From the NCBI GenBank assembly GCA_900769555.1, contig CAAGHA010000067.1, positions 1 through 64,000 of the forward strand: DNA of 64,000 nucleotides, given 5' to 3'. Origin of the DNA: Bacteroidales bacterium. GTDB lineage: Bacteria > Bacteroidota > Bacteroidia > Bacteroidales > Paludibacteraceae. Made by a program: the position numbers and the translations under genes. Under the pieces are notes generated by a model. That model saw only the letters and a program-made list of their open reading frames with translations. It had not been told where the DNA came from and made no database searches. Shown here piece by piece: positions 1-8,596 of this stretch. Position 1 is the stretch's first letter; every line of letters starts with the position of its first letter.

Positions 1-296
1 CCCGCCGCATGGCTTCCCCCGCAGTGTTTTTCATAATATCTTATAAAAAAATCTTGCGTTTCTAAATGGAATCTTCATATTTTATCTCCGGAATCTGTCG
101 TGCATAAAAGGTCAAAAATGACACCCCGACCATCTGCCCGTTCTGATAATACTTCAACGTTCTCAAACGTCAGACTCTTTATCTCTCCGTAATCTTCACT
201 TAAAAGACTATTCAAAAACGAGCGCATTTGTGGCTCTTTTCCCATTAGGTGTTTAAAACCCCAATCGGTTTTCAAATCTACATAGCGATTTCTCAT
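1..296 (-). pseudogene. Rpn/PD-(D/E)XK transposase-like nuclease, broken N-terminal fragment
   Basis: The readable part is 73 codons. Its N-terminus (YVDLKTDWGFKHLMG, then FLNSLL and an FENVEV segment) has the layout of the Rpn recombination-promoting nuclease / PD-(D/E)XK transposase family. Family members usually run to about 300 residues. Here a TGA at 75-77 interrupts the frame just before the expected nuclease core. Beyond the stop, the same frame still reads ETQDFFIRYYE, which resembles the next conserved block, so this is decay and not a short gene. The remnant runs off the left edge of the window, so its full extent is unknown. A TACTTTTG promoter-like box lies upstream at 424-431. 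Family assignment is by motif memory and is moderately sure; the disruption is seen directly. Confidence 0.6.
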
Positions 297-423
297 AAAA
301 CAAAACAGTTAATAATTCATAAACAGTAGGAACTTCTTTTGAATCAAAAATTTAAGATCAAACAAACATTAACCAAGTTCGCAAACCTTACAACTAAAGA
401 AGACCTTTTTAAAAACACTCTTG

Positions 424-431
424 CAAAAGTA
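424..431 (-). promoter_or_regulatory. TAnnTTTG-type -7 box upstream of the Rpn remnant
   Basis: Read on the minus strand this is TACTTTTG, a match to the Bacteroidota -7 element, about 130 bases before the start codon of the broken Rpn gene. No clear -33 TTG was checked off at ideal spacing. Confidence 0.4.
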
Positions 432-585
432 GAAAAATAATTTAATTAAATCCAAGATTGCTCAAAATTTTAGGGTAAGTTCGTATATCATTATGTAAAA
501 AATGATAAAAATTAACAAATCACAAACAATAACAATTGATATTCCTTAAAATAGGTTAAAATATAAAATATTTTTTATAATTATG

Positions 586-616
586 TTGCACAACATAAAA
601 ATACAACATATATTTG
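586..616 (+). promoter_or_regulatory. promoter of a probable small RNA
   Basis: A TTG at 586-588 and TATATTTG at 609-616 are separated by 20 bases, the Bacteroidota -33/-7 arrangement. No large ORF follows until mtaB at 802, which has its own -7 box. The next element downstream is a hairpin with a U-rich tail at 659-690. Confidence 0.55.
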
Positions 617-619
617 CAC

Positions 620-690
620 TGTGTTTTTCATGGTATTAGATTTAAGGTTAGAGAGATGGGATGTCGGGATGACATCCTTCTTTATTTTCT
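620..690 (+). ncRNA. putative small RNA of about 70 nt
   Basis: The unit is defined by a good promoter (TATATTTG ending at 616) and an intrinsic terminator ending near 690. An open frame of 28 codons starts with ATG at 630, but it runs through the terminator stem, so a coding role is less likely than an untranslated RNA. It matches no RNA family I can recognise. The 3' end would be the GGATGTC/GACATCC hairpin. It lies in the 505-base gap between the Rpn remnant and mtaB; the rest of that gap is AT-rich without visible features, apart from a weak match to the dispersed repeat end near 470. Confidence 0.4.
659..690 (+). terminator. intrinsic terminator of the putative small RNA
   Basis: Arms GGATGTC (659-665) and GACATCC (671-677) enclose a 5-base loop and are followed by TTCTTTATTTTCT. 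Confidence 0.6.
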
Positions 691-789
691 ATAAGGGGGA
701 TACCGGAATAATATGACTACATTAATGCATATCGAAGAAGTCTAGCAAAATAAATACAAAACATTTCACCGGAGAAGGTAAAAAAACAC

Positions 790-797
790 TATCTTTG
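790..797 (+). promoter_or_regulatory. mtaB -7 box, probably leaderless transcript
   Basis: TATCTTTG ends only 4 bases before the mtaB ATG at 802. With the usual Bacteroidota spacing, transcription would begin at or next to the start codon. Confidence 0.6.
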
Positions 798-801
798 CAC
801 T

Positions 802-2109
802 ATGACAGAGAAAGAATTATTCACGGATAAAAAAGTAGCATTTCACACATTGGGGTGCAAGTTGAATTTTGCAGAAAGTTCCACAATAGGAAAAGAGTTG
901 CTAAATAACGGCTTTCAGACGATAAAACCCGGAGAAAAGGCCGATTTATGCATAATTAACACCTGCTCTGTCACAGAGACAGCCGATAAAAAAGATAGAC
1001 AAGCCATCAAACAGATGATTGGCAAACATCCTGATGCATACATTGTTGTCATAGGATGTTATGCACAATTGAAACCCGAAGAGATTTCAAAAATCGAAGG
1101 AGTAGATTTAATCATTGGTACACAAAATAAGTTTGATTTGCCCAATCTATTGGAAAATATGGAGAAGAAAAAAGCTTCTCAAATCATACATACACCAAGG
1201 AAAGAGATCGATCGTTTTTTTCCATCATGTACCAGAGGAGACAGAACAAGATATTGGCTGAAAGTACAAGATGGTTGTGACAATTTTTGCTCCTATTGTA
1301 CTGTTCCCATCGCTCGTGGAAAAAGTAGGAATGGCTCCATTCAATCAACAGTCGAACAAGCAACAATTGCAGCCCGGGAAGGTGCTAAAGAGATTGTTAT
1401 TTCAGGAGTGAATATAGGCGATTTTGGAAAAACAACCGGTGAAAATCTGTTACAATTGATTCAAGCTTTAGACAAAGTAGAGGGCATAGAACGATATAGA
1501 ATCTCCTCTATCGAACCTGACTTACTTAGCGAAGAGATTATCCGATTCACTGCCCAATCCGGAAAATTTGTACCACATTTTCACATTCCATTACAATCCG
1601 GATGCGATAAGATTTTGGCTTTGATGAAAAGACATTACGATACACAACTTTTCAGAGAGAAGATCGAACTAATTAACCAATTAATACCTGATGCATTTAT
1701 CGGAGTGGACGTGATTGTTGGCACCAATGGAGAAACCGAAATTGATTTTGAAGAGACTGTAGAATTTATCAAAAGCTTGAACATCACCCAATTACACGTT
1801 TTTTCCTATTCAGAACGCGCTAATACCCAAGCTTTGAAGATTAATGGGAAAGTTTCATCCAAAGAAAAAAAGAGACGAAGTGACATTCTACTTCATCTGT
1901 CGGAAGAAAAACGTATAAAGTTTTATCAATCACAAATAGGAAAGGAGTTATCCGTACTATGGGAAGAATCTAAAAAAGGAGATACTATGCACGGATTCAG
2001 TGACAATTATATTTTGGTAGAAGTCCCAAACAACCATGAAATGGTCAATAAAATCACGAAGGTAATTCCTACACAATTCAATAACGACAGAAGTGCATTA
2101 ACCTTGTAA
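802..2109 (+). CDS. mtaB: tRNA t6A37 methylthiotransferase MtaB
   Basis: A radical-SAM enzyme that adds a methylthio group to N6-threonylcarbamoyladenosine at tRNA position 37, producing ms2t6A. The 435-aa length is normal for the family. The N-terminal UPF0004 domain starts with HTLGCKLN, the MtaB form, with cluster-binding cysteines at Cys19, in NTCSVTE and in IGCYAQ. The radical-SAM core carries the CxxxCxxC signature as CDNFCSYC, followed by TVPIARG. A C-terminal TRAM-like segment is present (KELSVLWEE onward). The gene stands alone, converges on the P-type-ATPase-like gene, and has a TATCTTTG box directly before its ATG. Close relatives are MiaB and RimO; the N-terminal sequence favours MtaB. 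Confidence 0.93.
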   Translation: MTEKELFTDKKVAFHTLGCKLNFAESSTIGKELLNNGFQTIKPGEKADLCIINTCSVTETADKKDRQAIKQMIGKHPDAYIVVIGCYAQLKPEEISKIEGVDLIIGTQNKFDLPNLLENMEKKKASQIIHTPRKEIDRFFPSCTRGDRTRYWLKVQDGCDNFCSYCTVPIARGKSRNGSIQSTVEQATIAAREGAKEIVISGVNIGDFGKTTGENLLQLIQALDKVEGIERYRISSIEPDLLSEEIIRFTAQSGKFVPHFHIPLQSGCDKILALMKRHYDTQLFREKIELINQLIPDAFIGVDVIVGTNGETEIDFEETVEFIKSLNITQLHVFSYSERANTQALKINGKVSSKEKKRRSDILLHLSEEKRIKFYQSQIGKELSVLWEESKKGDTMHGFSDNYILVEVPNNHEMVNKITKVIPTQFNNDRSALTL

Positions 2110-2155
2110 CAAACTTAAAGAATCTCGAAATAGATTTTAAAAGTGGGAGCCCCAA

Positions 2156-2335
2156 AGGTAACTTCTATAAATTACTCTATTTCGGATGCTTTTGAATTTG
2201 TTTAAATTTTTTTTTTTTTGCGCATATTTGAAAGGGATTTTTAAGATTATTTTATTATTCTTTTGCAGTAAAAAGTTTATCAAAACTGTATTTATACTTT
2301 TTACATTTAAAACGATGAATTTATAGAACTCACCT
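2156..2335 (+). repeat. dispersed TIR repeat, copy A (180 bp)
   Basis: The left end AGGTAACTTCTATAAATTA mirrors the right end GAATTTATAGAACTCACCT. The copy has the shared core TTCGGATGCTTTTGAATT but lacks the 27-base stretch found after the left end in the 54.6-kb copy. The right part (a CATATTTGAAAGGGATTTTTAA block and a TTTTATTATTCTTTTG block) is shared with the 41.7-kb and 48.8-kb copies. It lies between two convergent genes. Confidence 0.8.
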
Positions 2336-2354
2336 AAATACCTTTTGATCTCTT

Positions 2355-4283
2355 TTACTGCTTTAGCGACAAACTAAATATATTTATTATCAATAAAATA
2401 ACACCAATCACTAAAAATAAAACAGCAATTTCTCCCAACAATATAATTTGGAAAAACCAATACAACAATCCGGACAACGAAATCATTGAGAGGATAGGTA
2501 ACAAATAAGAAATAAATTTACCTCTCTTTAAATGTCGATTTATAGTTTGCGCAAAAGTAATAAACTTTAAAAGTTTCCCCTCATCAAACATATTTAAATG
2601 TAAGTCTGTAATCGTTAATAAAACATTTGAAGAATCAGCAAAAACAACACTTACATCCGCCTGAGTCAATGCCAACAAATCTGTGATAGAAGAACCCATT
2701 ACAAGCACTTTTTTACCTTGAGATTGCAAGTTTTTAACGAAATCCAATTTCATATCTGCATCCGCATTAGAGATGTAAGAAAATATAGATAAACATTCTG
2801 CCATCCTTTGCGTATATTTTTCAGACAACCCGGACATCAAATACAATTCTACCCGATTATTTCTCAAAACAGACATCCAATCCGATTTCTTATTCAGCAG
2901 AGTTTCCGGCAGATAGAAAATAGCAGAAATACGCCTATTAATAACCCAATAAACCTCCAACAACACATTCTCCATTGAGTTAGGAAGAAGTATATCCTGC
3001 GACTTTAAAAAAGCACGAGAACCCAACATATAAAAATCATTTTTATAAGAAATAATACATCCACAATCCGACGAATATTCATACCTGAATTTTTCATTAA
3101 AAGGCGGAATATCATCACCTAAAAACTCCAATAAAAAGTGAGAAAAATATTGTTTTTCCAATCTACAAAGAGAGGCAATCATTGCCAACAGAGTATCACG
3201 ACTCCCCTCCTCTTCATTCCAAGCTATTTTCATAATATTGTTTCGACTTCCACTCCAAATTTTTTCATCAAACACAATCGCATCCACTTTTGCCAAATCT
3301 GCAAGCGAAGAATAATTTTTCACCTTCACTCCTATCCGTTTAAAAAGATAAGAAGAGTAAAGAAGTGTGCCACAATATGAGAGAGTAAGAAAAATCGGAC
3401 AAGAGACAATCAATAGAGAAACTACAAAGAACAGGTCTAATTGAAATGTCGATTGCAGATTAAAAAAGAGCCAAAACAAGGCAGTTGCCAATATAAACAA
3501 GAAAACAAATCCCACATAAAAAGGAGATATTACCCCCGGATCCGCTTCTTGTTTGTTTTTTCCTTGCTCAACACACTCAACCCGTTCCAATAAACCTGAA
3601 TAGTTAGACCGAAATCCCATTGGGCGCACTTCAAAAACAATTGCCCCTCCTTTGTTTGTAGTACCTGCAGCAACATCATCACCTTTCTGTTTTGGAATAA
3701 ACAGAGAAGATCCGGATATCAATGATTCGTCCACAAACGTACTTCCAACAATAATCACTCCATCAAATGGAATAATTTCATTAGGATAAACCTTTATACG
3801 ATTCCCGAAAACTACATTCTGAGTGTCCACCTCAACTACCACTCCATTATCCAAAACAGCATGCACACTTTTAGGCAAAACATCCGGCAACACCAAATCC
3901 ACATGAGTATTCAAAAGAGATACCCTCCAAAGTTCACCCAACAAATAGAAAGTCAACAACCAACTAACAAAGATAAAACACGATAATTCAGCCACTTCAG
4001 GGATAAAAGGGAAAATAAAGAAAAACGAACTGCACCATCCAAAACAAATAGAAATGACTACAGAAGAGTCCAAATTAAAAGAACGCTGTTGAATAGACTT
4101 TTTCAAGCCATTAATAAGTGTTTTTGAAAATATTGCCAAGTGAAAAGTTAAACCGGCAAATAATAAAATTGAAAGATTATTCACCTCATTATAGAAGAGA
4201 TATAACCAAGAAACAGCCAAAGAAATCAGCAAAGAACCATAAAAACGAAGTCGAGGAAATTTTATCAAATCACTTTTTTTCAT
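2355..4283 (-). CDS. P-type ATPase-like protein with degenerate catalytic motifs (pseudoenzyme)
   Basis: This 642-aa protein has the architecture of a P1B heavy-metal ATPase without an N-terminal metal-binding domain: paired N-terminal membrane helices, an actuator domain (about 130-225), two more helices with a metal-site SCP motif (294-296), a phosphorylation/nucleotide region (about 335-550) and terminal helices. Almost every catalytic signature has changed. The DKTGT loop reads DEKIWSG (339-345), the TGES loop reads SGSS (190-193), the nucleotide-binding HP dipeptide is HF (382-383), and GDGxND is replaced by GSSITD (530-535). The flanking framework (VDESLI, GDDVAAGT, VDAIVFD) is well kept and the frame has no stop, so this looks like a maintained non-ATPase and not random decay. 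No neighbour suggests a metal. The family is clear; the function is unknown. Confidence 0.75.
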   Translation of the reverse strand: MKKSDLIKFPRLRFYGSLLISLAVSWLYLFYNEVNNLSILLFAGLTFHLAIFSKTLINGLKKSIQQRSFNLDSSVVISICFGWCSSFFFIFPFIPEVAELSCFIFVSWLLTFYLLGELWRVSLLNTHVDLVLPDVLPKSVHAVLDNGVVVEVDTQNVVFGNRIKVYPNEIIPFDGVIIVGSTFVDESLISGSSLFIPKQKGDDVAAGTTNKGGAIVFEVRPMGFRSNYSGLLERVECVEQGKNKQEADPGVISPFYVGFVFLFILATALFWLFFNLQSTFQLDLFFVVSLLIVSCPIFLTLSYCGTLLYSSYLFKRIGVKVKNYSSLADLAKVDAIVFDEKIWSGSRNNIMKIAWNEEEGSRDTLLAMIASLCRLEKQYFSHFLLEFLGDDIPPFNEKFRYEYSSDCGCIISYKNDFYMLGSRAFLKSQDILLPNSMENVLLEVYWVINRRISAIFYLPETLLNKKSDWMSVLRNNRVELYLMSGLSEKYTQRMAECLSIFSYISNADADMKLDFVKNLQSQGKKVLVMGSSITDLLALTQADVSVVFADSSNVLLTITDLHLNMFDEGKLLKFITFAQTINRHLKRGKFISYLLPILSMISLSGLLYWFFQIILLGEIAVLFLVIGVILLIINIFSLSLKQ

Positions 4284-4631
4284 AGCGTAAAAATTATCAA
4301 GAAAAGGATATTGCTAAAACAAAAATCGAACAATAGTAGTTCATATTTCATCAGAAAACATTGCTAACGAATCAGAATCAAAAAAGAAAATTTCATTCCC
4401 AAACAATAGTTTTACAATAATTATTAGCAATACAGAACATTCATTACAAAAATTGCCTTAAACGATTTGTTTTTTTTTAACAATAATACTATTTTTGTGG
4501 AAATTTGTTTAAAATCTATTGTTTTGAAAAAATGGATAACCTAACAAAAAAAATAGATTAAGAGCAATAGACAATGGATTATTTCGTTAAATAAAAAAGC
4601 AGAACAAACTTAAAACAAGTTTATTACTTAT
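4284..4631. other. divergent intergenic region, AT-rich
   Basis: The 348 bases between two divergent genes hold one recognisable signal: TATTTTTG at 4490-4497 on the plus strand. No clear minus-strand box, small gene or repeat was seen. Confidence 0.5.
4490..4497 (+). promoter_or_regulatory. -7 box for the FAD oxidoreductase gene
   Basis: TATTTTTG fits TAnnTTTG and implies a leader of about 130 bases before the ATG at 4632. Confidence 0.45.
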
Positions 4632-6125
4632 ATGTCTGAAAAGAAAAAAGTTATAATTATAGGAGCCGGTGTGTCGGGACTATCTTCCGGGATTTATGCT
4701 CAATTAAATGGGTTTGACACTCAGATTATTGAAAAACATTTTATTTCCGGTGGTATGTGTACTGCATGGTACAGAAAAAATTATCGTTTCGACTACTGCA
4801 TACAGTGGTTGGCAGGATCTAAATACGGAACATTTTACGAAACATACAAAGAGACCAATGTTATCAATGATGATGTGGAAGTTTTAAACATGAACATTCA
4901 TAATCGTAACATTTCTGAGGATGGTTCAGACATGATTGTATATACAGATTTAGATCGTTGGCAAAAATATCTAAACGAAATATCTCCGGAAGACAAAAAA
5001 TCGATTGCAAAAATGTGTCGAGATATCCGTTGGTGTTGTTATTTAAGACCATTTGATTTAGCTCCGCCATTGAGAAGTATATGGGACTATATTAAGTCGT
5101 TTTTTGTTTGTTTTCCGGCTCTATATATGGTGCTGAAACATCGCAACAAGAATTATAGTCAATACATTCGGTCGCTAAAATTCAAGAATAAAAATTTAGA
5201 AACCAAGTTGATTAATATTTATGGGGAGTGCGACTTTGCAGCATACGCATTTTTGTTGATTATGAGTTGGTACACAAAGAAAAATGCAGGTTATCCTATT
5301 GGAGGCTCATTAGAGGTTGCCAAACGTATGCAAAGCAGATTTGAAGAGTATGGAGGAAAGATGCTTTTCAAGAAAGAGGTTAAGGAAATATTAATTGAAA
5401 ATGGCAAAGCTGTTGGAGTAGAATTAGCAGATGGAACTGTATTGAAAGCAGACTACGTAATCAGTGCAACAGACACCTACACCACAATGTACAAATTGCT
5501 AAAAGGAAAGTTTGTTACAGACGAATTTAAAAAAGCTTTCAGTGATTGGTCTTTGTTCAGTTCTTTTGTACAAGTTTCTTTCGGAATCAATAAAAAGTTA
5601 GATACAGACTATCCTGTACAAGTTGTTTTGGCCAAAGGCAAGAAAATTGGAAGTTCAGTTTTAGATCATAGTTATCGAATCCTCAACTACAATTTTGATA
5701 AAACCATGGCTCCGGAGAATAAAACTTGCATAATCTTCCGTTTTGATTCGCCTTATACTCAATGGAAAGATTTAAGTAGAGAAGAGTATTTGGAAGAGAA
5801 AAAGCGAATAGAAGAAGATGTCAAAGAGTTGCTTGAGTTTCACTATCCAGGAAGTAGTGAATACATTGAAGTTAGTGATGTAGCTACACCGCTGACCACG
5901 ATACGTTACACAGGAGCATGGAAAGGTGCATACGAAGGATTCAGACCTAGTTGTAAAAACGTGATTAAACAACTAAAACAGAATTTACCGAAATTGGAAA
6001 ATTTCTATATGGCAAGTCAATGGTTATTCCCGGGCGGAGGGATTCCTCCATCTGTACAATCCGGGAAATGGGCCGTACAAGTGATTTGTGATAAAGAAAA
6101 GAAAAAATTCATTGCAAAAAAATAA
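4632..6125 (+). CDS. FAD/NAD(P)-dependent oxidoreductase of the phytoene desaturase / retinol saturase type
   Basis: The N-terminus has a dinucleotide-binding Rossmann motif (IIGAGVSGLSSGIYA, residues about 10-24), followed by an acidic residue ending the second strand and SGGMCTAW, as in carotenoid desaturase and retinol saturase-like flavoproteins. The conserved GYPIGGSLEVAKRM segment (about 218-231) and the C-terminal FAD-closing block (FPGGGIPPSVQSGKWA, about 464-479) are both present. The 497-aa length is normal for the superfamily. No carotenoid genes lie nearby, so the substrate cannot be named; the family includes many uncharacterised Bacteroidales members. The patatin-barrel gene follows 78 bases downstream after a hairpin, so co-transcription is possible but not shown. 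Confidence 0.8.
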   Translation: MSEKKKVIIIGAGVSGLSSGIYAQLNGFDTQIIEKHFISGGMCTAWYRKNYRFDYCIQWLAGSKYGTFYETYKETNVINDDVEVLNMNIHNRNISEDGSDMIVYTDLDRWQKYLNEISPEDKKSIAKMCRDIRWCCYLRPFDLAPPLRSIWDYIKSFFVCFPALYMVLKHRNKNYSQYIRSLKFKNKNLETKLINIYGECDFAAYAFLLIMSWYTKKNAGYPIGGSLEVAKRMQSRFEEYGGKMLFKKEVKEILIENGKAVGVELADGTVLKADYVISATDTYTTMYKLLKGKFVTDEFKKAFSDWSLFSSFVQVSFGINKKLDTDYPVQVVLAKGKKIGSSVLDHSYRILNYNFDKTMAPENKTCIIFRFDSPYTQWKDLSREEYLEEKKRIEEDVKELLEFHYPGSSEYIEVSDVATPLTTIRYTGAWKGAYEGFRPSCKNVIKQLKQNLPKLENFYMASQWLFPGGGIPPSVQSGKWAVQVICDKEKKKFIAKK

Positions 6126-6138
6126 GCAACGATTTAGG

Positions 6139-6180
6139 GACCCAATTTAGGACAATTTTTCTAAGTTGGGTCTATGATTT
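6139..6180 (+). terminator. weak terminator-like hairpin
   Basis: GACCCAATTTAG (6139-6150) pairs with CTAAGTTGGGTC (6161-6172) with one G-U pair. The tail TATGATTTT is only moderately U-rich, so it may be a partial terminator between the oxidoreductase and patatin genes. Confidence 0.45.
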
Positions 6181-6203
6181 TAAATATAAAGTAAGTGTTA
6201 ACA

Positions 6204-8522
6204 ATGACAAGAAAGAGTCTTCTATTAAGTATTATACTGATACTACTCGCTCTCTCTAACCTAAAAGCTCAAAAAGTGGGCTTGGTACTAAGTGGCGGAG
6301 GAGCAAAGGGTTGTGCGCACATAGGAGTACTCAAAGCTTTAGAAGAGAATGAGATACCAATTGATTATGTTGTCGGAACCTCCATGGGGGCAATTGTTGG
6401 TTCTTTATATGCCATCGGTTACACGCCTACTGAGATTGAAAACCTAATCATTTCGGATGAATTTTCACTGTGGAAAATGGGTGAGGTGGATGATAACCAT
6501 CGGTTTTTCTTTCGGCAAGATGAACCTACCCCTGAATTCATTTCATTTTGGATTAACCTGAGAGATTCATTGTCCTCCACATTTAAACTTCCTCCAAGTG
6601 TATTATCCCCTCATCAAATCAATCAGGCAATGTTGGGATTGTATGCTCAATCTTCTGCCTACTGCAAAGGAAATTTTGACTCGTTATTTATCCCATTCAG
6701 AAGTGTTGCGGCAGATATTGTTGATAAAAAACCATACATACATAAATCAGGTAATTTGGGAGATGCTGTTCGCACATCAATGTCGTTTCCTTTTGTATTC
6801 AAACCAATGATGCTGAATGGAAAACTGCTATTGGATGGTGGGATTTATAATAATTTCCCGATTGATATTATGATTGACGAGTTCTCGCCAGATTATCTGA
6901 TCGGGAATTATGTAGGACAAAATCCTCCAAAGCCCAAAGAAAATGATATGTTGGGATTGCTAGAAAATCTAATTATGGAACGAACCACCTACTTTATCAA
7001 TGAAGATGATGGTTTGGTTATTGATTTTGACCTTAAAGAGGTTGGATTACTACAATTTGAAATGGCAAAGGAACTAATACAATTAGGATATGATTCTGCC
7101 ATAGCAAATATGGACAAAATCAAAGCAAAAGTACACAGACGACTTCCTATTGAAGAATTAAATAAAAAGAGAGAAGAATATAAGAAGAGTCTGACCGACT
7201 TAATTTTTAAAGATGTGATAATAAAAGGAGTAGAACCGGCTCAACAAAGATATATCTCTAAAAGTTTTCATAAAGAAGGAGAATATTTTGATATTAACAC
7301 ACTAAAAAAGACCTATTTTAAATTACTTTCTGATGAAAAAATTGCAGAAATAATCCCTCATGCAGAGTACAATGAAGCAAACAGAGCTTTTGATTTGATA
7401 TTGGATGTTAAAATGAATGAAAAACTAAATATTGGCATTGGAGGTAACATTTCATCATCCACCACCAATCAACTTTACTTAGGCCTAAAACATCAAAACA
7501 TCTATAATATTGCGTACGAAATAACACTAAACGGACAAATTGGAGTTTTGTATAACAATGTACATTTGTTGACACGAATTGATTTCCCAAATCAGATTCC
7601 TTTCTGTGTAAAAATTATCGGAGATATAAGTAGAACCTCCTATACAAAAAAACAAAAAGCATTTTATGATGTTGATATTCCTACGGATGCCTACAGTACA
7701 GAATACTACTCAAAAATAAAGCTTAGTTTTCCATTTCATCTAAAAGGAAAAATCGATTTAGGTTTTAGTTATGGTAAAGTAAGCAACAGATACTTTGGAA
7801 TATATTCTAAAATAGAGGATAATATGGATAGAAGTAACTATAATCTATCCGTAGCAAATATAAAATACAATCATAATTCGTTGTCACATAAACAATATCC
7901 GATCTCAGGTTCTCAATTTAAAATTACCGGACAATACATTTTTGGAAAGAAAACGAAAACGATACATGTACCAACCTCGTACTCCGCTTCAATATTTGAA
8001 ACTGAATCTAAAACCTATCGAAATGATTGGTTTCAAGCGAATGCTTTGATTGATTACTATATCACTATGGGAGACCATTTTTCATTAGGACTATTTGCAG
8101 AAGGAATGTTTTCTACTCATAAATTAGAAGATAATTATATGGAAACACTTCTTATGACACCGCAATTTGCTCCAACTAAACACTCTCAATTAATCTTTAA
8201 TCCAATCTTTTGTGCTGATAAATTTGTAGCAGGAGGATTAAAACCTATTATAAAATTTAACAATATTTTTCATCTTAGATCCGAAAATTATTTCTTTCTA
8301 CCCTACTCAATTATAGAACCAACAGAAACTTTTAGTGCAAAATATAGCTCAGACTCCCCTTTCAGAAATAGTTATTTTTTAACCGAATTAACAGGTGTTT
8401 TACAACTTAAATACCTTACTATAGGTCTATATGCAAACTATTATAGTTATCCCAGAAGAAATTGGAATTTTGGTTTAAATATTGGCTATTTGATTAAAAA
8501 CGAAAAATTAATTGAAAAATAA
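6204..8522 (+). CDS. patatin-like phospholipase with C-terminal outer-membrane barrel
   Basis: A secreted lipase predicted to be tethered in the outer membrane. I prefer the ATG at 6204; the upstream in-frame GTG at 6195 only adds three residues. A signal peptide (residues 1-22, ending NLKAQ) leads directly into the patatin domain: oxyanion-hole glycines SGGGAKG (30-36), nucleophile Ser60 in GTSMG, and the catalytic aspartate in LLDGGIYNNFP near residue 210. A POTRA-like segment follows (about 330-400), then a beta-barrel with alternating hydrophobic/aromatic strands ending on a terminal hydrophobic strand. This is the architecture of PlpD/FplA-type phospholipases in Bacteroidota. The substrate is inferred to be phospholipid. 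No active-site change is seen. Confidence 0.85.
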   Translation: MTRKSLLLSIILILLALSNLKAQKVGLVLSGGGAKGCAHIGVLKALEENEIPIDYVVGTSMGAIVGSLYAIGYTPTEIENLIISDEFSLWKMGEVDDNHRFFFRQDEPTPEFISFWINLRDSLSSTFKLPPSVLSPHQINQAMLGLYAQSSAYCKGNFDSLFIPFRSVAADIVDKKPYIHKSGNLGDAVRTSMSFPFVFKPMMLNGKLLLDGGIYNNFPIDIMIDEFSPDYLIGNYVGQNPPKPKENDMLGLLENLIMERTTYFINEDDGLVIDFDLKEVGLLQFEMAKELIQLGYDSAIANMDKIKAKVHRRLPIEELNKKREEYKKSLTDLIFKDVIIKGVEPAQQRYISKSFHKEGEYFDINTLKKTYFKLLSDEKIAEIIPHAEYNEANRAFDLILDVKMNEKLNIGIGGNISSSTTNQLYLGLKHQNIYNIAYEITLNGQIGVLYNNVHLLTRIDFPNQIPFCVKIIGDISRTSYTKKQKAFYDVDIPTDAYSTEYYSKIKLSFPFHLKGKIDLGFSYGKVSNRYFGIYSKIEDNMDRSNYNLSVANIKYNHNSLSHKQYPISGSQFKITGQYIFGKKTKTIHVPTSYSASIFETESKTYRNDWFQANALIDYYITMGDHFSLGLFAEGMFSTHKLEDNYMETLLMTPQFAPTKHSQLIFNPIFCADKFVAGGLKPIIKFNNIFHLRSENYFFLPYSIIEPTETFSAKYSSDSPFRNSYFLTELTGVLQLKYLTIGLYANYYSYPRRNWNFGLNIGYLIKNEKLIEK

Positions 8523-8568
8523 TTATACAATTATTCTGTAAAAAGTTAATTGCTAAAAAAATAAATTA

Positions 8569-8576
8569 TATCTTTG
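8569..8576 (+). promoter_or_regulatory. -7 box for the lipoprotein gene
   Basis: TATCTTTG lies 20 bases before the first ATG at 8597; a TTG at 8550-8552 could serve as the -33 element. Confidence 0.55.
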
Positions 8577-8596
8577 GGAAAATTCTTTTATAAAAA

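Noticed and set aside
470..495. Possible repeat left end upstream of the small RNA
   Set aside because: GGTAAGTTCGTATATCATTA is similar to the end but has no matching core or partner end nearby.
630..716. 28-codon frame in the small RNA unit
   Set aside because: It passes through the terminator stem and would be cut short by transcription ending, so a non-coding RNA is the simpler reading.
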